Notes under the pieces: generated by a model
Seen by the model: only the letters and a program-made list of their open reading frames with translations
Told to the model about the DNA's origin: nothing
The model's database searches: none
Shown here: positions 47,007 through 59,778 of the stretch, piece by piece
How the letters are laid out: every line of letters starts with the position of its first letter
Numbering within the stretch: position 1 is the stretch's first letter
Position numbers and translations under genes: made by a program
Assembly: GCF_901709675.1 (NCBI RefSeq)
Contig: NC_051096.1
Location: 3,187,001 to 3,251,000, forward strand
Source of the DNA: Syngnathus acus
Lineage: Eukaryota > Chordata > Actinopteri > Syngnathiformes > Syngnathidae
Direction of reading: 5' to 3'
Length of the DNA: 64,000 bases

Positions 47007-50000
47007 CTACGAGTTGATGTGCTCCACCTGGATGGCGGACGTGGACACAGTGAGGCAGAGGTCTTTGTGGTCCGCCACCGTGCCTGGTTTGTACTGGATC
47101 TCACCGGCTGCCACCGTCTTGTACTGGTGGAGATCAAAGGGGCACGGGATGACCCCCTCACCGGGCTGTTGGTAGCTGCCGGCGTTGGGGTTCTGGCCGG
47201 CCTGGCCTTGGAGCGAACCTCCTCGACCTCGCCCCCGGCCGCGTCCGCGCCCCCGGCCGCCGGAGCCTCGCGCCTGCTCTCCCGCCGTTAGCGTGTCGGG
47301 GTTGTGCTTCCTCATGTGTTTCATCAGGTACGTCTCCTACAGGAAAAGAACGTGAGGACAGCACATTTTTCACCTTAAATTTTGCGCTTCCGACACAACG
47401 CAAAAGCCGAGCGCTCGCACAACGGTGGGCACGTCTAAGTCGATGTGTTTTGTTCTGGTGAGCCGTACCGATGTGTAGGAGCGGTTGCACAGGCCGCAGG
47501 AGAAGAGCTTGGCGTGTTTGACCGTGTGCGTGGACAAGTGCACCTCCAGGCTGGCGGCATCCGTGTAACCGCGGTTGCAGTTGTGGCACTTGAACGGCTT
47601 GTCCTTGTTGTGCTGCCGACGGTGAGACTGCGAAGAGAGAGTGCGGTGTCACATTCAAAAAGGGAACCCAAACTCAAATTTGTCATTAGTTCTGAGCAGC
47701 TGGAGTCAACGGAACATCATGCCGTTTGGAGATGCTCTTAGAAGCTTTACCTTTAAAGTGCTTGTTGAAAATGTTGGTCTAAGCGACTACGTTGGTGAGT
47801 ACCTGGAGGTTGGAGAGCTGAGTGAAAGCTTTCTCGCAGCCCGGATGGTTACACTTGTACGGCCGGTCACCCGTGTGAATCCTGAAAGACACAGTACAAA
47901 TCCTGAGTGGAATCACACTTCACAAAGAACACCATCCTGCGTCCTTCTCCTGCGTTTGCTTCCACCGCCGACACGCCCCAGCCCGGTCCAGTCCAGTACC
48001 GTGTGTGCTGCTGCAGGTGGCTGAGCTGCCTGAAGGTTTTCTGGCAGTAGGTGCAGCTGTAGGGCTTGGCCCCGCTGTGGATGCGGATGTGCTGCGACAG
48101 GTAGCTGGAGTTGGCAAACGACTTGGAGCAGTGAGGGCACTTGTGGGGCTTGGCCTCAGTGTGGTTGCTGAGGCGGCGGGAAGGGGTCGGGGTGGGTGGG
48201 GCAGGTGGGAGGGAGGCGGGGGATGGACCCGGAGAAACACAAACAGAGAGAGAGAGAAAAGAGAGAGGGAAAGAGAGCGAGAGATCTTTAGGCTGGAGCA
48301 TGACCCAACTTCACAGTGAACTCAAGAGCAAATCATGCGTTCAAGTGATGGTTTGTGCTCGTTTGCGCTGTGTCCGACTGAGGAAAACACCAAAGTGCAA
48401 CAGAAGCAAGCACTTCAGGCTTCTCTCGCTCTCTCTCTGTCTCTCAGTCTCTGTTTGGAATCACTCCCTATCCACTAGCGTGAGGGATACCACCCAGACA
48501 CAGCCGCAATGTAGGAGATCGGATAAAAATGAAAACTTGCAAATAAGTTGAGGGCAACCAGTACCGTGTGTGCTGCTGCAGGTGGCTGAGCTGCCGGAAG
48601 GCTTTCTGGCAGTAGGTGCAGCTGTAGGGCTTGGCCCCGCTGTGGATGCGGATGTGCTGCGACAGGTAGCTGGAGTTGGCAAACGACTTGGAACAGTGGG
48701 GGCACTTGTGGGGCTTGGCCTCCGTGTGCGACTTGGCGTGTATCTGCATGTCCGACTTGCTGAAGAATGTCACCGCGCACATGCGACACCTTGAAGGGCC
48801 AAGAGGAGGAGTGAGACAACTTTCACAGGCCTCACGTTCTATTTGCTCAAACTGTCCAACCCCCCCCCCCCCTTACCTGTAGGATTTGGGACCCTCTTTA
48901 CTGGAGTGGTCGTCCTCATCGTTGGAGAGGTCGTAAGGATCGGCAGAATGATGCTGGAGAGGAAACAAAGAACTTCAGCAATATCAGCTGCTTGGGAGCG
49001 ACCACTCAGAGCGCCCTGGGACGATATGAGTCAACAGAAGGGCCCAACTAAAGAAACGCACCTGCCCTGTGGCGGCCAGGTGCGCCAATATCAGTGCGTC
49101 GCTTCCTGGCGGAAGGATGTTGCTGGTTCTGCCCATCGCCTGCTTGCTCTTCCTGCCTCGCTTGCCCGGCATGGACATGACGACGGCGGGGGGGCCGGCC
49201 ATATCGTTCTTCTTATCTGCAGACACAAACGTCAGCTCGCCGTCTATCCGAGCAATATTTGACGCTCTCGCGCAACCTCACCTGCGTTTGAGGGGTGCAT
49301 TGCGGACACGATCATGGTGGTGGCCGAGTGAGGCCCAGCTACGAAAGACTGCGTGGAGGCGGTGGGCACCAGCGTGCCTTGGGGGGTGGTGATGACCAGA
49401 CCCGCTGAGAAAACAAAAACAGACTGCATTTAATATTAACACATTAGGTTAACTACATTTTGATGTTCTTTGAATGTCGACAGGGCACCATGCTCGAAAC
49501 TGCTCGGTGTTGCGCACCGCCTCTGCGTGTACCTGTTGATACAGCCCCTCACCTGCGGTCATGATTCCCGTGGAGGGAACAGGCACGACAGTGACGTTCT
49601 GCGAAGTGTGCGACTGGTGCACGTGCATGGACGCGCTTGCTCCAGGTCCCCCCGCCGAGCTTCCTCCCTCCTGTTTGGTGACCACTCGCAGCCCGGCCCC
49701 CGCCTCCCCCGAGCCAGGGATGGCGAGCACCGCCGTGGGGTAGTGCGGTGCGGAGGACGCGGACGAGTGCGGGAAAGCCAGCGCGGCGGACTTCTCGGCG
49801 CCGAGCTGCTCCTTGGTTTTGTTCAGGAACATGGCGCTCTCGATCTAGCGGTTGCGACAAAGAGGAGGGGTGGGGTGGGGTGACGGGAGGAAAATTGAGG
49901 GATGGGGCATTGAGGGTGCAATTGGAGGAAGCGGGCGAGGCAAAACATGAGGATGATGTTTGGGAAAAGCAAGGAGATGGAAAAGAGAACAATAAAAAAA

Positions 50001-50676
50001 AAGGTGAGATGCAAAGAAGAAGCAAAAAAATGTGAGGACAGCTTTGAGAAATGAGAGCAGAGGGACACAAGTAGGGTTGCAAAATCCCATGAATTTTCAA
50101 AGTTGGAAACTTCCCATGGGAATTTACTGAACTAACATCAGGCTGGAAATAGAAATGTTAACTATAATTGAGCAAAACATGTATAGGCATAATCCTAATT
50201 GAATGAAGGAGCCATTATGTACTGCCCTCGCACGTGGGCTGGGAATGCATTCAAACTTGCACAGATGATGCCTGTTTAGCGCATATCAGAATGTTCACAT
50301 TCATGCTTGAATGTGGCAGTTGTTTATATCACCCTTCTATAATTCCCAAGAAAAGTTTCCAACTTAGAATATTTCCAACCCACCCCTCAACTTCCCATGA
50401 AAATCCCCCCCTTCTTTGCAACCCTAGACAGGAGTGATCATGTGACTGGCGGAACCGTCAAAAGAAGTCACATGACTGACGCGAGGGTGGCGTGCGTGGC
50501 GGAGCGGAAGCATCGGCATGGATATAAAACGGCAAGGAATCCCGGGACACGGAAGAAACATGCCACGACACCATGTGCATTCAAGACAAGGCCAACAATG
50601 AGGTTGTCTCTACCTGTCCTTGTACAGTGGGGACGGGAGACCAAAAGTAGGACGAGTTGAAATGGGATTCGTCCAT
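47007..50676 (-). CDS. znf384: C2H2 zinc-finger protein, ZNF384/ZNF362 family
   Basis: Ten coding exons: 50614-50676, 49553-49844, 49282-49404, 49062-49216, 48877-48953, 48565-48789, 48000-48167, 47803-47881, 47469-47627 and 47007-47336; 556 residues. The first exon encodes MDESHFNSSYFWSPVPTVQG, matching the ZNF384 N-terminus; the second continues IESAMFLNK. Family landmarks are NVTVVPVPSTGIMTAG, GLVITTPQGTLV, and KRGRKSK, a basic AT-hook/NLS-like patch. Eight C2H2 fingers (about residues 237-460) follow, then a GRGRGRGRGRG run and the end CLTVSTSAIQVEHINS. ZNF384 binds A-rich DNA and acts in the nucleus. Exons 6 and 7, each encoding fingers of the form CPHCSKSF / CTYCQK, are almost identical in nucleotide sequence. 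The symbol marks the family; human ZNF384 is not MHC-linked, so this may be a fish-specific paralogue. Confidence 0.85.
50072..50425. mobile_element. hAT-like MITE in intron 1 of the znf384-like gene
   Basis: 354-bp element with perfect 12-bp terminal inverted repeats (TAGGGTTGCAAA / TTTGCAACCCTA) and an imperfect 8-bp target duplication (GACACAAG before, GACAGGAG after), as expected for hAT elements. It is AT-rich inside, without a coding frame. It sits between coding exons 1 and 2 of the znf384-like gene. Confidence 0.8.
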
Positions 50677-51479
50677 TATTTCTGGAATTGAAAAGCAGCA
50701 CACTTAGAAAACACCTCTAGCCCTTGGCCTCTTATGTTCCAGAATCCCCCGCATGAGACGCAAACCCACAAAGTAGCAGCTATCTATTTTATTATTTAGA
50801 TTTCATACAAGCTTTGTACAGAATACTAATACAAATATGCATGCGAGTATGTACTATTTTAAGGGATTAAATGTTGGCGAGTACCGATAACGGCCTTTTT
50901 GGAAGGTATCGGGTACTTAGAGGCTGGAGACAACAGCCACCAATATTTAAGGCAAAAAAATATATGTATCGAGTAAGCCCTCCTTCGCAATAGTTGACAC
51001 TATGTTGATAATCCATATACAAAAACATTATCCAAATATCTGTCAATTAATATAATCATCACTAGGTTGTCACTGTTGGTTCATTGCTCTAATGCAAAAT
51101 AATAATAATAACGTTTGTCATTATGGTGGTACCTGAACACGAGTATGATTGATAACCACTAGACAACAAAATGCATGGGACTAAACCAAGCTAATCAAAC
51201 GTGTTTCTGTCTGCTCCAAATAGAATAAACAAGCAGCCAGTTCAGTCTATCTCCAATATTATTAAATTTTTAAAACTAATGAACCGTCTCGAGCCACGTC
51301 CTCGTCAAATATTAGCACTAGTTGGTGAAATATTATACATAATGATCTTAGTTTAATGAGGAAACCGGTTGACTCGACGTCCTTGCCAACTAAAGAACTT
51401 TACAAATCACCCACAATGGTTAGCATGCTTTACTTGGCTGTATCGGAGAGTGAGGCTAGGCTATGCTAAGCTAAGGAGG

Positions 51480-51642
51480 CTAACTTGCCTCCATTAATTT
51501 TCTCCTTTTGTTCGCTAAAGCTACGTGGAGGCCGGGCCATTCGTGTGCTTTGCTGGCAAAACGTAAACACGCTGGCTGGCTCACTTGGCTACTTGCTGTT
51601 CATCGCGCCGACAGAACGTAAAAAAAGAGAAAAAAAGTGTCG

Positions 51643-51679
<37 letters not shown>

Positions 51680-51960
51680 GAAGGCAGGCAGGGGGAGAAA
51701 AAAAAAACCCGTCTACGCCGTCGTCGCCTCGCCAGGGAGACGAAGCTTCATGCAGACTTCCGGCCGCTGGGACGACGACGGCGCTTTTCGACAGTCGGTT
51801 AAGAAGCGATAAATGACTCCGGGGGTAATTACCGGTGAAATGGACGATCCGTCAGCCGCCCGAAGCTTCTTCGGGTCGGGACAGTTGGGAAAGTTTATCC
51901 AAATCCGCCTCTCTTGGCCCTCGGATATTCCTTTTTCCCTTCGCTTTTTTTCACCCTCGA
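51480..51960 (-). promoter_or_regulatory. Probable znf384-like promoter / 5'UTR
   Basis: A CpG-rich block at 51710-51960 lies upstream of the first coding exon (50676). It contains an ETS-type site CCGGAAGT on the minus strand (51756-51763). A long poly-A run at about 51647-51678 adjoins it. No coding frame was accepted. Confidence 0.35.
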
Positions 51961-52924
51961 GCTGGCCGACAGCGTCAAGTTCGATAGAGAACATGTGTAA
52001 TTCCGCTCGATTCTTTCAAAATAAGCCACATAACGATCCACTTCGAAAATAAAACAAATGCGATCGGATACATTTAAAAGTATTTATTTCAAACGTGAGC
52101 CCTTCCGTTTACCAAAACAAAGACCTATTTGATTAAAAGTAAGATTTTGTATGATGGGGATCTCAATAATGCGTGAAGGGCGCGTTTGTGACTTTATCTT
52201 GACGATCGCTAAAACAAACCGAGTTACTGCAGCCAAAGGCACTTGACAATAATTCCAACGTCAATACGGTGTCTTCCGGTGTATGACTATTTGTCTCTCT
52301 CTATATATATCGACAGTTCGTGCGCGTCTGCATTGTCCATGCTCTTGTTAATTTGGTTCATGGCACTTACACACACATACATATACACATATACACATAT
52401 ATATATTGACTGAAGAGCACGTTGACTTAAAATAAAACTAGTTTTTTACAATAATGCAAATGTGAACAGGTTGTCTTTTAGCCAATAAATTCTCTCTCTG
52501 TGTATTGAGTAAGCTTTATTTGGATAGTCATTATAAAAGAAAAACAAATTCAATTTAAGTAGATATGGTGACTAGTTATCCCCCCCCAAAGAATTTTGAA
52601 AAAGTTCATCTTCTCCAAAATATTAAAATAACATGGCAAGGACTCAAAATGTCCAACACTCTCTGGACCACTGACACTTTCTAAAAGCTAAACGTGATCA
52701 GCGCAGAAGTCAATGTAGCTTACGGCATTGAAGGTGCCCTCAAGTAATATGTAGACAGAGATGGATGGGCTGTGGGCATGTCAAACATATGCTGCAACAT
52801 GAGGTTCAACCAAAGTACCTCACTCAATTTTAGGAAGATATAAAAAATGTAAACAGACTGGCGTTCCTGAGTGGAAGTTGTTCTCACAGTAGATAGAGAC
52901 GAATTTTGGAGTCGACAGCCTTGG
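51961..52924. other. Intergenic; daxx 3'UTR
   Basis: AT-rich, with a TA/CA-rich stretch near 52300-52400. TTTATT at 52515-52520 (AATAAA on the minus strand) is a candidate poly(A) signal for daxx, giving a 3'UTR of about 0.4 kb. Confidence 0.45.
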
Positions 52925-55900
52925 TCACTCCGAGTCAGATAGTTCGATGATCTCCAAGGGGTCGCACTGGGTGGCCACGCTGACCTGGAAGGGGAAGACA
53001 AGACAGACGGGTCAGTGTGTGACAAAGGGGGGCACCGAACGTGGCAGGAAAGGATGGTCCGTGTCTTACTTTGATCTTCTTGGGGGACGGCGACTGCGAG
53101 CTGGTGACCATCTGGCAGTCGGAGGCCTCGATAGTCTGCGCCGGGGAGGCGCAGATGACGCCCATGTCCAGCGGTATCTCCGCCTCTCTGGAGGGTTCCA
53201 TGACAATAATTTGGAAAAACTCACCTAACTGCGATTATTTTCTCCCTTGATATTGTGATTGAATTATTTTCCCCCCAAAAAATCCCTTCCAATTATTTAA
53301 AAAAAAAAAAAAAGTAGCCCGTGTTTGTCCCCTTGGTCACCTGTCATTGGCGTCAATGTGATTCCGCTTGGGCGTAGTGTCCAGCATTTTCCTCTTGCGG
53401 CTCCTGCTCAGTCTGTGGTCAGGCGTGAACGGAAGAGGCGGCGAGGTGCCGTTGGTGATGGGCGAGTGGCACGTCATCTCTAGCGGCGGACGTAAAGATG
53501 CCCCGTTGGTGGCTGCTGGGGGGTCTGTGCCGATGCTGGGGGGAACACCAGTCGCTTAACTTGACACATGATGCACTCCAAGATCACTTCTTAGAGCAAA
53601 TGTTTAAAAGGCTACACGTGGTTTCGAGCATAACGATTTGAATAAAATTAGTGTAACATACCTGTGCTTGCTGGTGGCCTGACTGGCAAGATGGGGGGGA
53701 TCCTCTGATGAGGCGGCAGCGAGGGCACCGTCGTCGGGCTGGGTGGGCTCCGATTGCCTGGGGCTGTTGCTAGCGGACACGTCGTCCGACAGCGGCGAGA
53801 AGCCTGGCATGCTGCCCTCGGAGTGGAGCCCACTGGTGACGGCCTCGTTGTCATCCGGCACTGAAGCTACAGTGACATTTTCTGTCGGCAGCCCATCCTC
53901 GTTGGCGTGGTTGCTCATTTTCTCCACCTCGTTGCCGTCATCTTCTTCGTCATCATCTGGCAGGAGCAGAGGAAGAGGCGTTTAGTTTTGAAGACTATTT
54001 TTTACCAATTTTCCTTATTTGCTTAATTTAAATACAGTGTATTTATCTAATTAATTCATTTAAATCATCTAATGAATTTAAAAAAATACAATTGGAATGG
54101 CCTAGCTATTGAGATGACATGTCACCGGTTCAGACCTGGTCCACCTTGCTGGCTGCTGGCTTGGATCTCTTCTTCAATGTCTGCTTCTGATGACACGTCC
54201 TCCTCATCCTCATCTTCCTCCTCCTCCTGCTCTCACATCCAGCGAGATAATAAATGAGATAAACGACCGGGATGTTGCAGTCGATGTCCACGGCGACCTC
54301 GAACCTCTTCACCATTCTGCTCTCTGTCCTTCTTATCTGTGTTGTCCTGCAGGACCGAGTATTTGTTGATGACATCCTCCAGGCGGGTCAGACCCAGTTC
54401 GTGGTTGTCCCGTAGCCTCCGGTGCAGCGAGGAGTCTTTCAGCGCCGGGTCGTTGTCTTTAGAGATGAAGGCCGAATTTGGAACGCTGTGATTTTCGTAG
54501 CCGAGGCAAGGCGGCTCTTACCGGGCTTGTATTCGCTGGTGAGTTGGCAGCCAAAGTCGTAGAGCAGGTCGTGATGGCGCCTCTGCTGGATTTGGCTGCC
54601 GGTTTCGGTAAAGGCCTTGCGGGTGATGCGCTCCAGCTCCTTTCCGCTCAGATGCAGGTTGTGTCGTTTGTTGGCCAGCTGGACTTGCTGGAGAATGTCC
54701 TGGTAGTCAGGCGGGTTCATGCAGACATCAGGTTTGTTGATGTAACGCTGGATCTGAAGGGACCACATGAACGCGGATAAGGCGGCGCCGCTGTTGAACG
54801 ATCATGACGTCATCGTCAACATCAACGACGGACCCTCTTGCTGATCTCGGGATACTTGGGGTCGTTGTAGAGGATTTTGCGCTCAAGGATTCGGCCCGTC
54901 AGCGGGCTGCACTCCTTCAGCTCGCACAGCTTATTGTAGATCTTCATCATCTGAAACCGAGAGAGGTGTGAGTGGCGCAGGCTGGTGGGACGGGAGTACC
55001 CCGGACGAGAGCCGGGCCAACCTTGCGTTTGAGTTTGTGCTCCTGAATGTACATAGAGTCCTCGGCCTCCAGGTCGTCCAGGGAGAGTTCGGTGCGCTGC
55101 AGGCGGCAGATCTCGTTGTCGTAGATCTTCAGCATCTTCTCCAGATACGCGATCTGCAAGCCAACCACAGCGCAAATGGAAAATATTGGTGAAAACAGTG
55201 GAGGTCATTAACACTTGAAACAATTTCTAGAAAAAAACTTTGATAGGGGCACACATTGGGAGACTAACCTGCTTCCTGGAGGCCCTGCTGGCCCTTTTCT
55301 CTGCTTTTTGCTGGATTCCCTGAAAGCCTGACGTGGAGGGCTTCTCGTCTTCCGTCGATGGTTTCCCTCCTTGTTCAGGCACGCTCGTCGCCTTGCTTTC
55401 ACTTTTTGATGAGGTAGCCGCAAGACAATCCGATGTGGAGGTAGAGGGGTTTGCTGTGTTCTTCTTGCTTCTGTCTTTGTGCTGCTTGAGCACCATGCAC
55501 AGTTCATAGATGTAGACAAAAACCCTGGAACGGTTGGCCTCCAGGCGGGTCAAGCATCGGCCCAAGCTGTTACGAAACTCCACTGACGACAGATAATCAC
55601 TACGGGCTTTGGCGTAGTTGCTCTTCAGGTATTCCAACACCTGAGGACAGTCCTCCGTCTCAGTCACGACGTGCTCCACAAACTGAAGGGAGGCAGGAAA
55701 CAAGACAAACATCAGCGTACATAAAGAGTTCATCTTCAATTAGGTACGCTTGCACAATGCCATGTCACAAACCAAAACACATTAAGATTGCGCCAATGTT
55801 CTGAAAGAAGTGTTTGCAGGGAGACAGTGTCATCACCTCAGAGAACAACTTGTCATTCTCCGCCTGCAGAACGTGCTGCTTATTGATGGACGAAACGAAA

Positions 55901-55995
55901 GGCGACTGGGTGATGTGGGTCTTGGTGGACAGCGGTACTCGTCGGGGCAACGACCGAGGGACGTCGTCTTCATCCATGATGATGACGTCTGCCAT
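52925..55995 (-). CDS. daxx: Death-domain-associated protein DAXX (H3.3 chaperone)
   Basis: Eleven coding exons: 55837-55995, 55269-55682, 55022-55153, 54834-54950, 54522-54753, 54305-54456, 54145-54229, 53662-53956, 53341-53535, 53070-53187 and 52925-52984; 652 residues. Exon 2 gives the N-terminal helical bundle (about residues 54-125; YLKSNYAKARSDYLSSVEFR, YIYELCMVLKQH). Exons 3-6 give the H3.3-H4 binding helices (about 192-400; LEKMLKIYDNEICRLQRTEL, RHHDLLYDFGCQL, LHRRLRDNHELGL). An acidic block follows (EEEEDEDEEDVSSEADIEEE), then a Ser/Pro-rich region, a basic RSRKRKM patch and the C-terminal SUMO-interaction motif IIELSDSE at the very end. DAXX works with ATRX and PML bodies in the nucleus. 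The exon 6 donor (GTTCGA) is weak but gives the correct frame with a 75-bp intron; the exon 7 start could be 3 bp later. The ATG lies in an exon preceded by a 5'UTR intron. Confidence 0.92.
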
Positions 55996-57466
55996 GTCGG
56001 GAGAGTCTTCATTGAGAGACAAAAAATATAGAGAGGAAGTGCAACATAACACATACGTGCAAACAGTTGTCTCACAGAGCTCGGGGTCTATTCCAGGTTT
56101 CTTGCCTCCATCGACAAGCGCTTACCCATGTGCATTTCGTTATGTTTTCTTACTGTATCTATATAATGTGAATTAACGCTATGTAAAAAAAATATTTATC
56201 TTAGTGGATGTGGTGATCTTTTATTGTCCTGCTTGTAGTTAACCACTCCATAGTTATGGAATGTGGCTAGACGACACTTTCCTTTTTTTACTAATGACTA
56301 TTCTACAATTTGGAAGGCTCAGAAAGATGCCAATAAAGATTTAGATTCCAAACACCAAACTAGCTTCCATAGTCGCCACCATCTTCAAAATTGAATAACG
56401 AGTATAAATCTTTACTCGCAAGTGGTGCATTCTAAAAGTCCCGCAGAGAAGTTCAGCATTCTGGGATTTCTTTATTGCTTTCAAAATGTCTGAGGCGTAG
56501 TTCGAGCACTATAAAGCTGTTAAGTCGGAGTGAAAGGACGAACTTTTTAACGCCACACAACAGGACACACGTCGAGCAAAATGATACCTTTTAACACTAT
56601 GACCTAAAATTATATATACAACACTCATGATGTATACCAACCTGTTAGTTAGGCTGAGATGACGCTCTAGACAGAACATCGACTCCCACCCGGCATTGTC
56701 CAGTGTACCAATCCTCGTTAGCTTACGTTAGCATTAGCACCCTATTTAGCGCGCGACTTCACGTTGAGTAATAAAATATGGACAAACTTGCTAGGATTTT
56801 AAAACCTAATAATAATTGGACCCAGGTACAAAATAAGCACATCTAAGAGTCCACGATATCTGACAGGATGATATAGCGTCGTACTGTTTGTGTCCATCAA
56901 AACATTTTATCAAAAAATGTAGACTATAGGTAACGTTTTCTACGGGCTGTTGGCACATTGTGAAATTGGCTCACTAGCGCCACCATGTGGTTCGGAGAGC
57001 AATGTGCGTGTAAATAAACTACAATGTTTCTTGCTAAATTGATTACTTTTTTAAATTGCAGGAAAATCTGCTCTAAAATTGCAAATAATCTTCACTATCT
57101 CATGAAGCATTGCCTGATGTGAACTTGATACTAAGTAACTTGGTTCATTTTTGTAGTACATAAATAATAACCTATATTAACATCAACAAACATAATGGGT
57201 CAAATAAATAAGCCTGGTAACTAAAACACACCTTTATTCCTTGTTTTAATATGGTTGTAATTTAAAAAGAACACACACACACACCGAAACATTGATAATT
57301 ATTGTGTGGAGGGAGTTAAAAAAATGAGAAAACATTGTATTTACAAAACAAATCTTGCAGGTTGTCACAATAAAATTAATGAGTAACAAGTAAAAAGTCC
57401 AATTTGTTAAAATGACTTATTGTATTTGGATTCTTCAGTGTAGGGTGACAAGGTGGGTAAGTCTCT
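55996..57466. other. daxx upstream region and tapbp 3'UTR
   Basis: No coding sequence is recognised. TTTATT at 57233-57238 (AATAAA on the minus strand) is a candidate poly(A) signal for tapbp, about 230 bp past its stop. The daxx promoter and its non-coding first exon probably lie between 56100 and 57000, but no core element was clear. Confidence 0.45.
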
Positions 57467-59778
57467 TCAATTCTCTTTCTGCAGAAAGTGAAAAGTTAAG
57501 AGTTCAAATATTGATAAAACATTAAATTTGAGAAACAAACTTACCTTTTCTGTTTCCACTGCCTCAGCTGGACCTACAGACAAAAATAAAAGACATTCAC
57601 TTTGGCATAAATGCTTGCAGTTCAATAAACTATTGCGTATTCACACTTTACTATTTACAAATTGTCTAAAGTGTCCAAACCAACCGGCCATTTCTCTCAA
57701 ATATTTGCGATTAAACTCCTAATAAAAGCTATTTGATTTGATTGCTATTTCTAGTTGACTCAAAGGTGGAGTGGCGAAACATCAACAGCAATACATCAGC
57801 CGACAAGCACATTAGCTTCACAAATGTTGGGTCACCTGAGGGGAGGAAGAGCCAAGAGACGAACTTGATGAGGCCGTAGAGCACAAGGGCCACGGCCAAC
57901 ATCATCATGGAGTCCTCCAAGGATGGTGTGCTGAAGCCTGAGAGGTCAAAGGTCATTAGTACTGCGTTTGAAACAGGCTGACAAATCAGCATTTATGTGG
58001 TAGGATAGAAAACATCCCCTCAGATTACCGATGACTCTGAGTGCCACGCTGGCACGACGTGTACCGCCGGGATGTTTGGCGACGCAGGTGAGCTCCCCTC
58101 CGCGGCCCAGCTCCGGATCAGACGTGTTGAGCTCCAACCGGGTGCCTTGGCTGTAGGTGCCGTCCCAGGCCTGCTTGTGGCCCGTAAGGTGACCGGGTCC
58201 CAACGACCTGGTCTTGCCATCGGGGTCTTTCAAGTCCCAGCTCAGCTCCAGGGAATGGGGGGTGAAACCTGAGGCCTCACAGTGGACTGTCAAACTCTGG
58301 CCCGGAGCGGTGAGGGGCAACGGGGACGGGTGGATGGATAGGGAAGGAGGTTCTAGAAGCAAGGCGAAAATGTTGCAGTCAAATGTTAAAATTCTATTCC
58401 AGCTTTGATTGCATTTTTCACAACCCACCTGCAACCTCCAGATGAATGGTGACCTGAGCGAGAAGATGTGGCAGGTACACCATGCAAATGTACATTCCGG
58501 AGTGGTGCACTTGGGCTTCCTGCAGCACCAGGGAGGCGTTGCCATTTCGGTGCAGCTCCTCAAAGTCCATTTTCATGCCTTCCTCCGGGGAGTCAAATAC
58601 CCGGTCCGATTTTCCGTCATAGGCCAGAAGCAGTCGTCCGCTGCCGTGGGACTGGTAGCGCCACTCCACGGCAAAGCCCGATCCAGATAGGGGAGATGCG
58701 GGGTTGGCCCAGAACTGGCATTGCAGCAGCACCGGCTCACCGAGTCTGGACTGCACCACCGTTGTGGTAGTCACGCTGAGGACCACTAAGGAGGGAAACG
58801 GCAAAGAAGGAACATTAGAAGTTCTCAGAGCGAGGAGAGCTACTCAAATCCACAGTGGTTACCGTCCAGCTCGTTGGTTTCGGTGGGGGCACGCATGATG
58901 CTGGCCGTGCCGCGTCGTTCGTCCAGGTCCTGAACAGTGGCAGAAAACCAGTCGGCTTGCAGGTATATAGGGCTGAGCTCATCTGAGAGGCTGGAGGCCC
59001 ACGAGAGGGCGGAGTACTGCGGCTGGAAGCGGCTGAGCTCACAATGAGGCTTGCGGGTTGAGCTTCTGCGTGAGCGGTGACACAGAGTCGCCTCCGGATC
59101 TGGAGGTCACAAGCGGCGATTCATTCATCCATTTTTAGGTATTGACATGAGGTTATTTTGTAATCAGGGTAATAATTGCACACGCCAACAGACCGGCGAC
59201 AGTGTAGACTCTCAGGATACTGGGATCGGTCAAATCTTCGAGGCTGGCTGTGCGGTGGCCTTTCGTCTTGATGCGAAGCAGCGACTTCACCTGGCTTGGG
59301 GGCGCCGCTAGACCTCCAGCTGCCTTCTCGTTCATATACCAGCACTCCAGCCCAGGACAGGAGTGGCTGTGGCAGGCTGCGAGAAGGCCACAAACAGTGC
59401 AACACACGGACTCAATAGACGTCACTGTGTCATTGAGTAACATTTCAAATTTAATCAATAGCAAAAATGACATTTACTTTCAATTTCTTATATTTTTCTC
59501 AACAGCAAGCTACAATACTGTTGTAACGCACTTTAGCCACGGGGGGGCGTATACACCAAATTCCCTGAAAAACTTAAACGAAAATGACCTTCAAAACGTT
59601 ACATGCGAGTGTACGATGTTAGTAATAAAACCGCAACATTGTCTTGAGCATCGTTCGGCACATTTTTTTAGATGAAACATATTTTAAGCATTTTAAATGT
59701 ATGTAGAGTTTTGTGTCGGATACCTTGGACCAAGCAGCAAAGCAGAAAGATATTACAAATTGACCAGAAATTCGTCAT
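57467..59778 (-). CDS. tapbp: Tapasin (TAP-binding protein, class I peptide-loading chaperone)
   Basis: Eight exons: 59724-59778, 59194-59376, 58863-59099, 58429-58785, 58029-58352, 57836-57937, 57545-57573 and 57467-57478; 432 residues. Exon 1 is a signal peptide (MTNFWSICNIFLLCCLVQG). Exons 2-3 form the N-terminal domain (CPGLECWYMNEK; CHRSRRSSTRKPHCELS). Exon 4 is a V-like Ig domain (LLQCQFW to MYICMVYLPHL), and exon 5 a C1-type Ig domain (LTVHCEASGFTPHSLELSWD to ELTCVAKH). Exon 6 is the membrane helix, with a lysine inside it (ALVLYGLIKFVSWLF, about Lys410), the residue type used by tapasin to bind TAP. The last codons give the end EKKEN, a KKxx dilysine ER-retrieval signal. It bridges TAP and class I heavy chain in the ER and edits peptides. 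All frames are intact. It is divergent from the class I gene at 60980. Confidence 0.95.
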
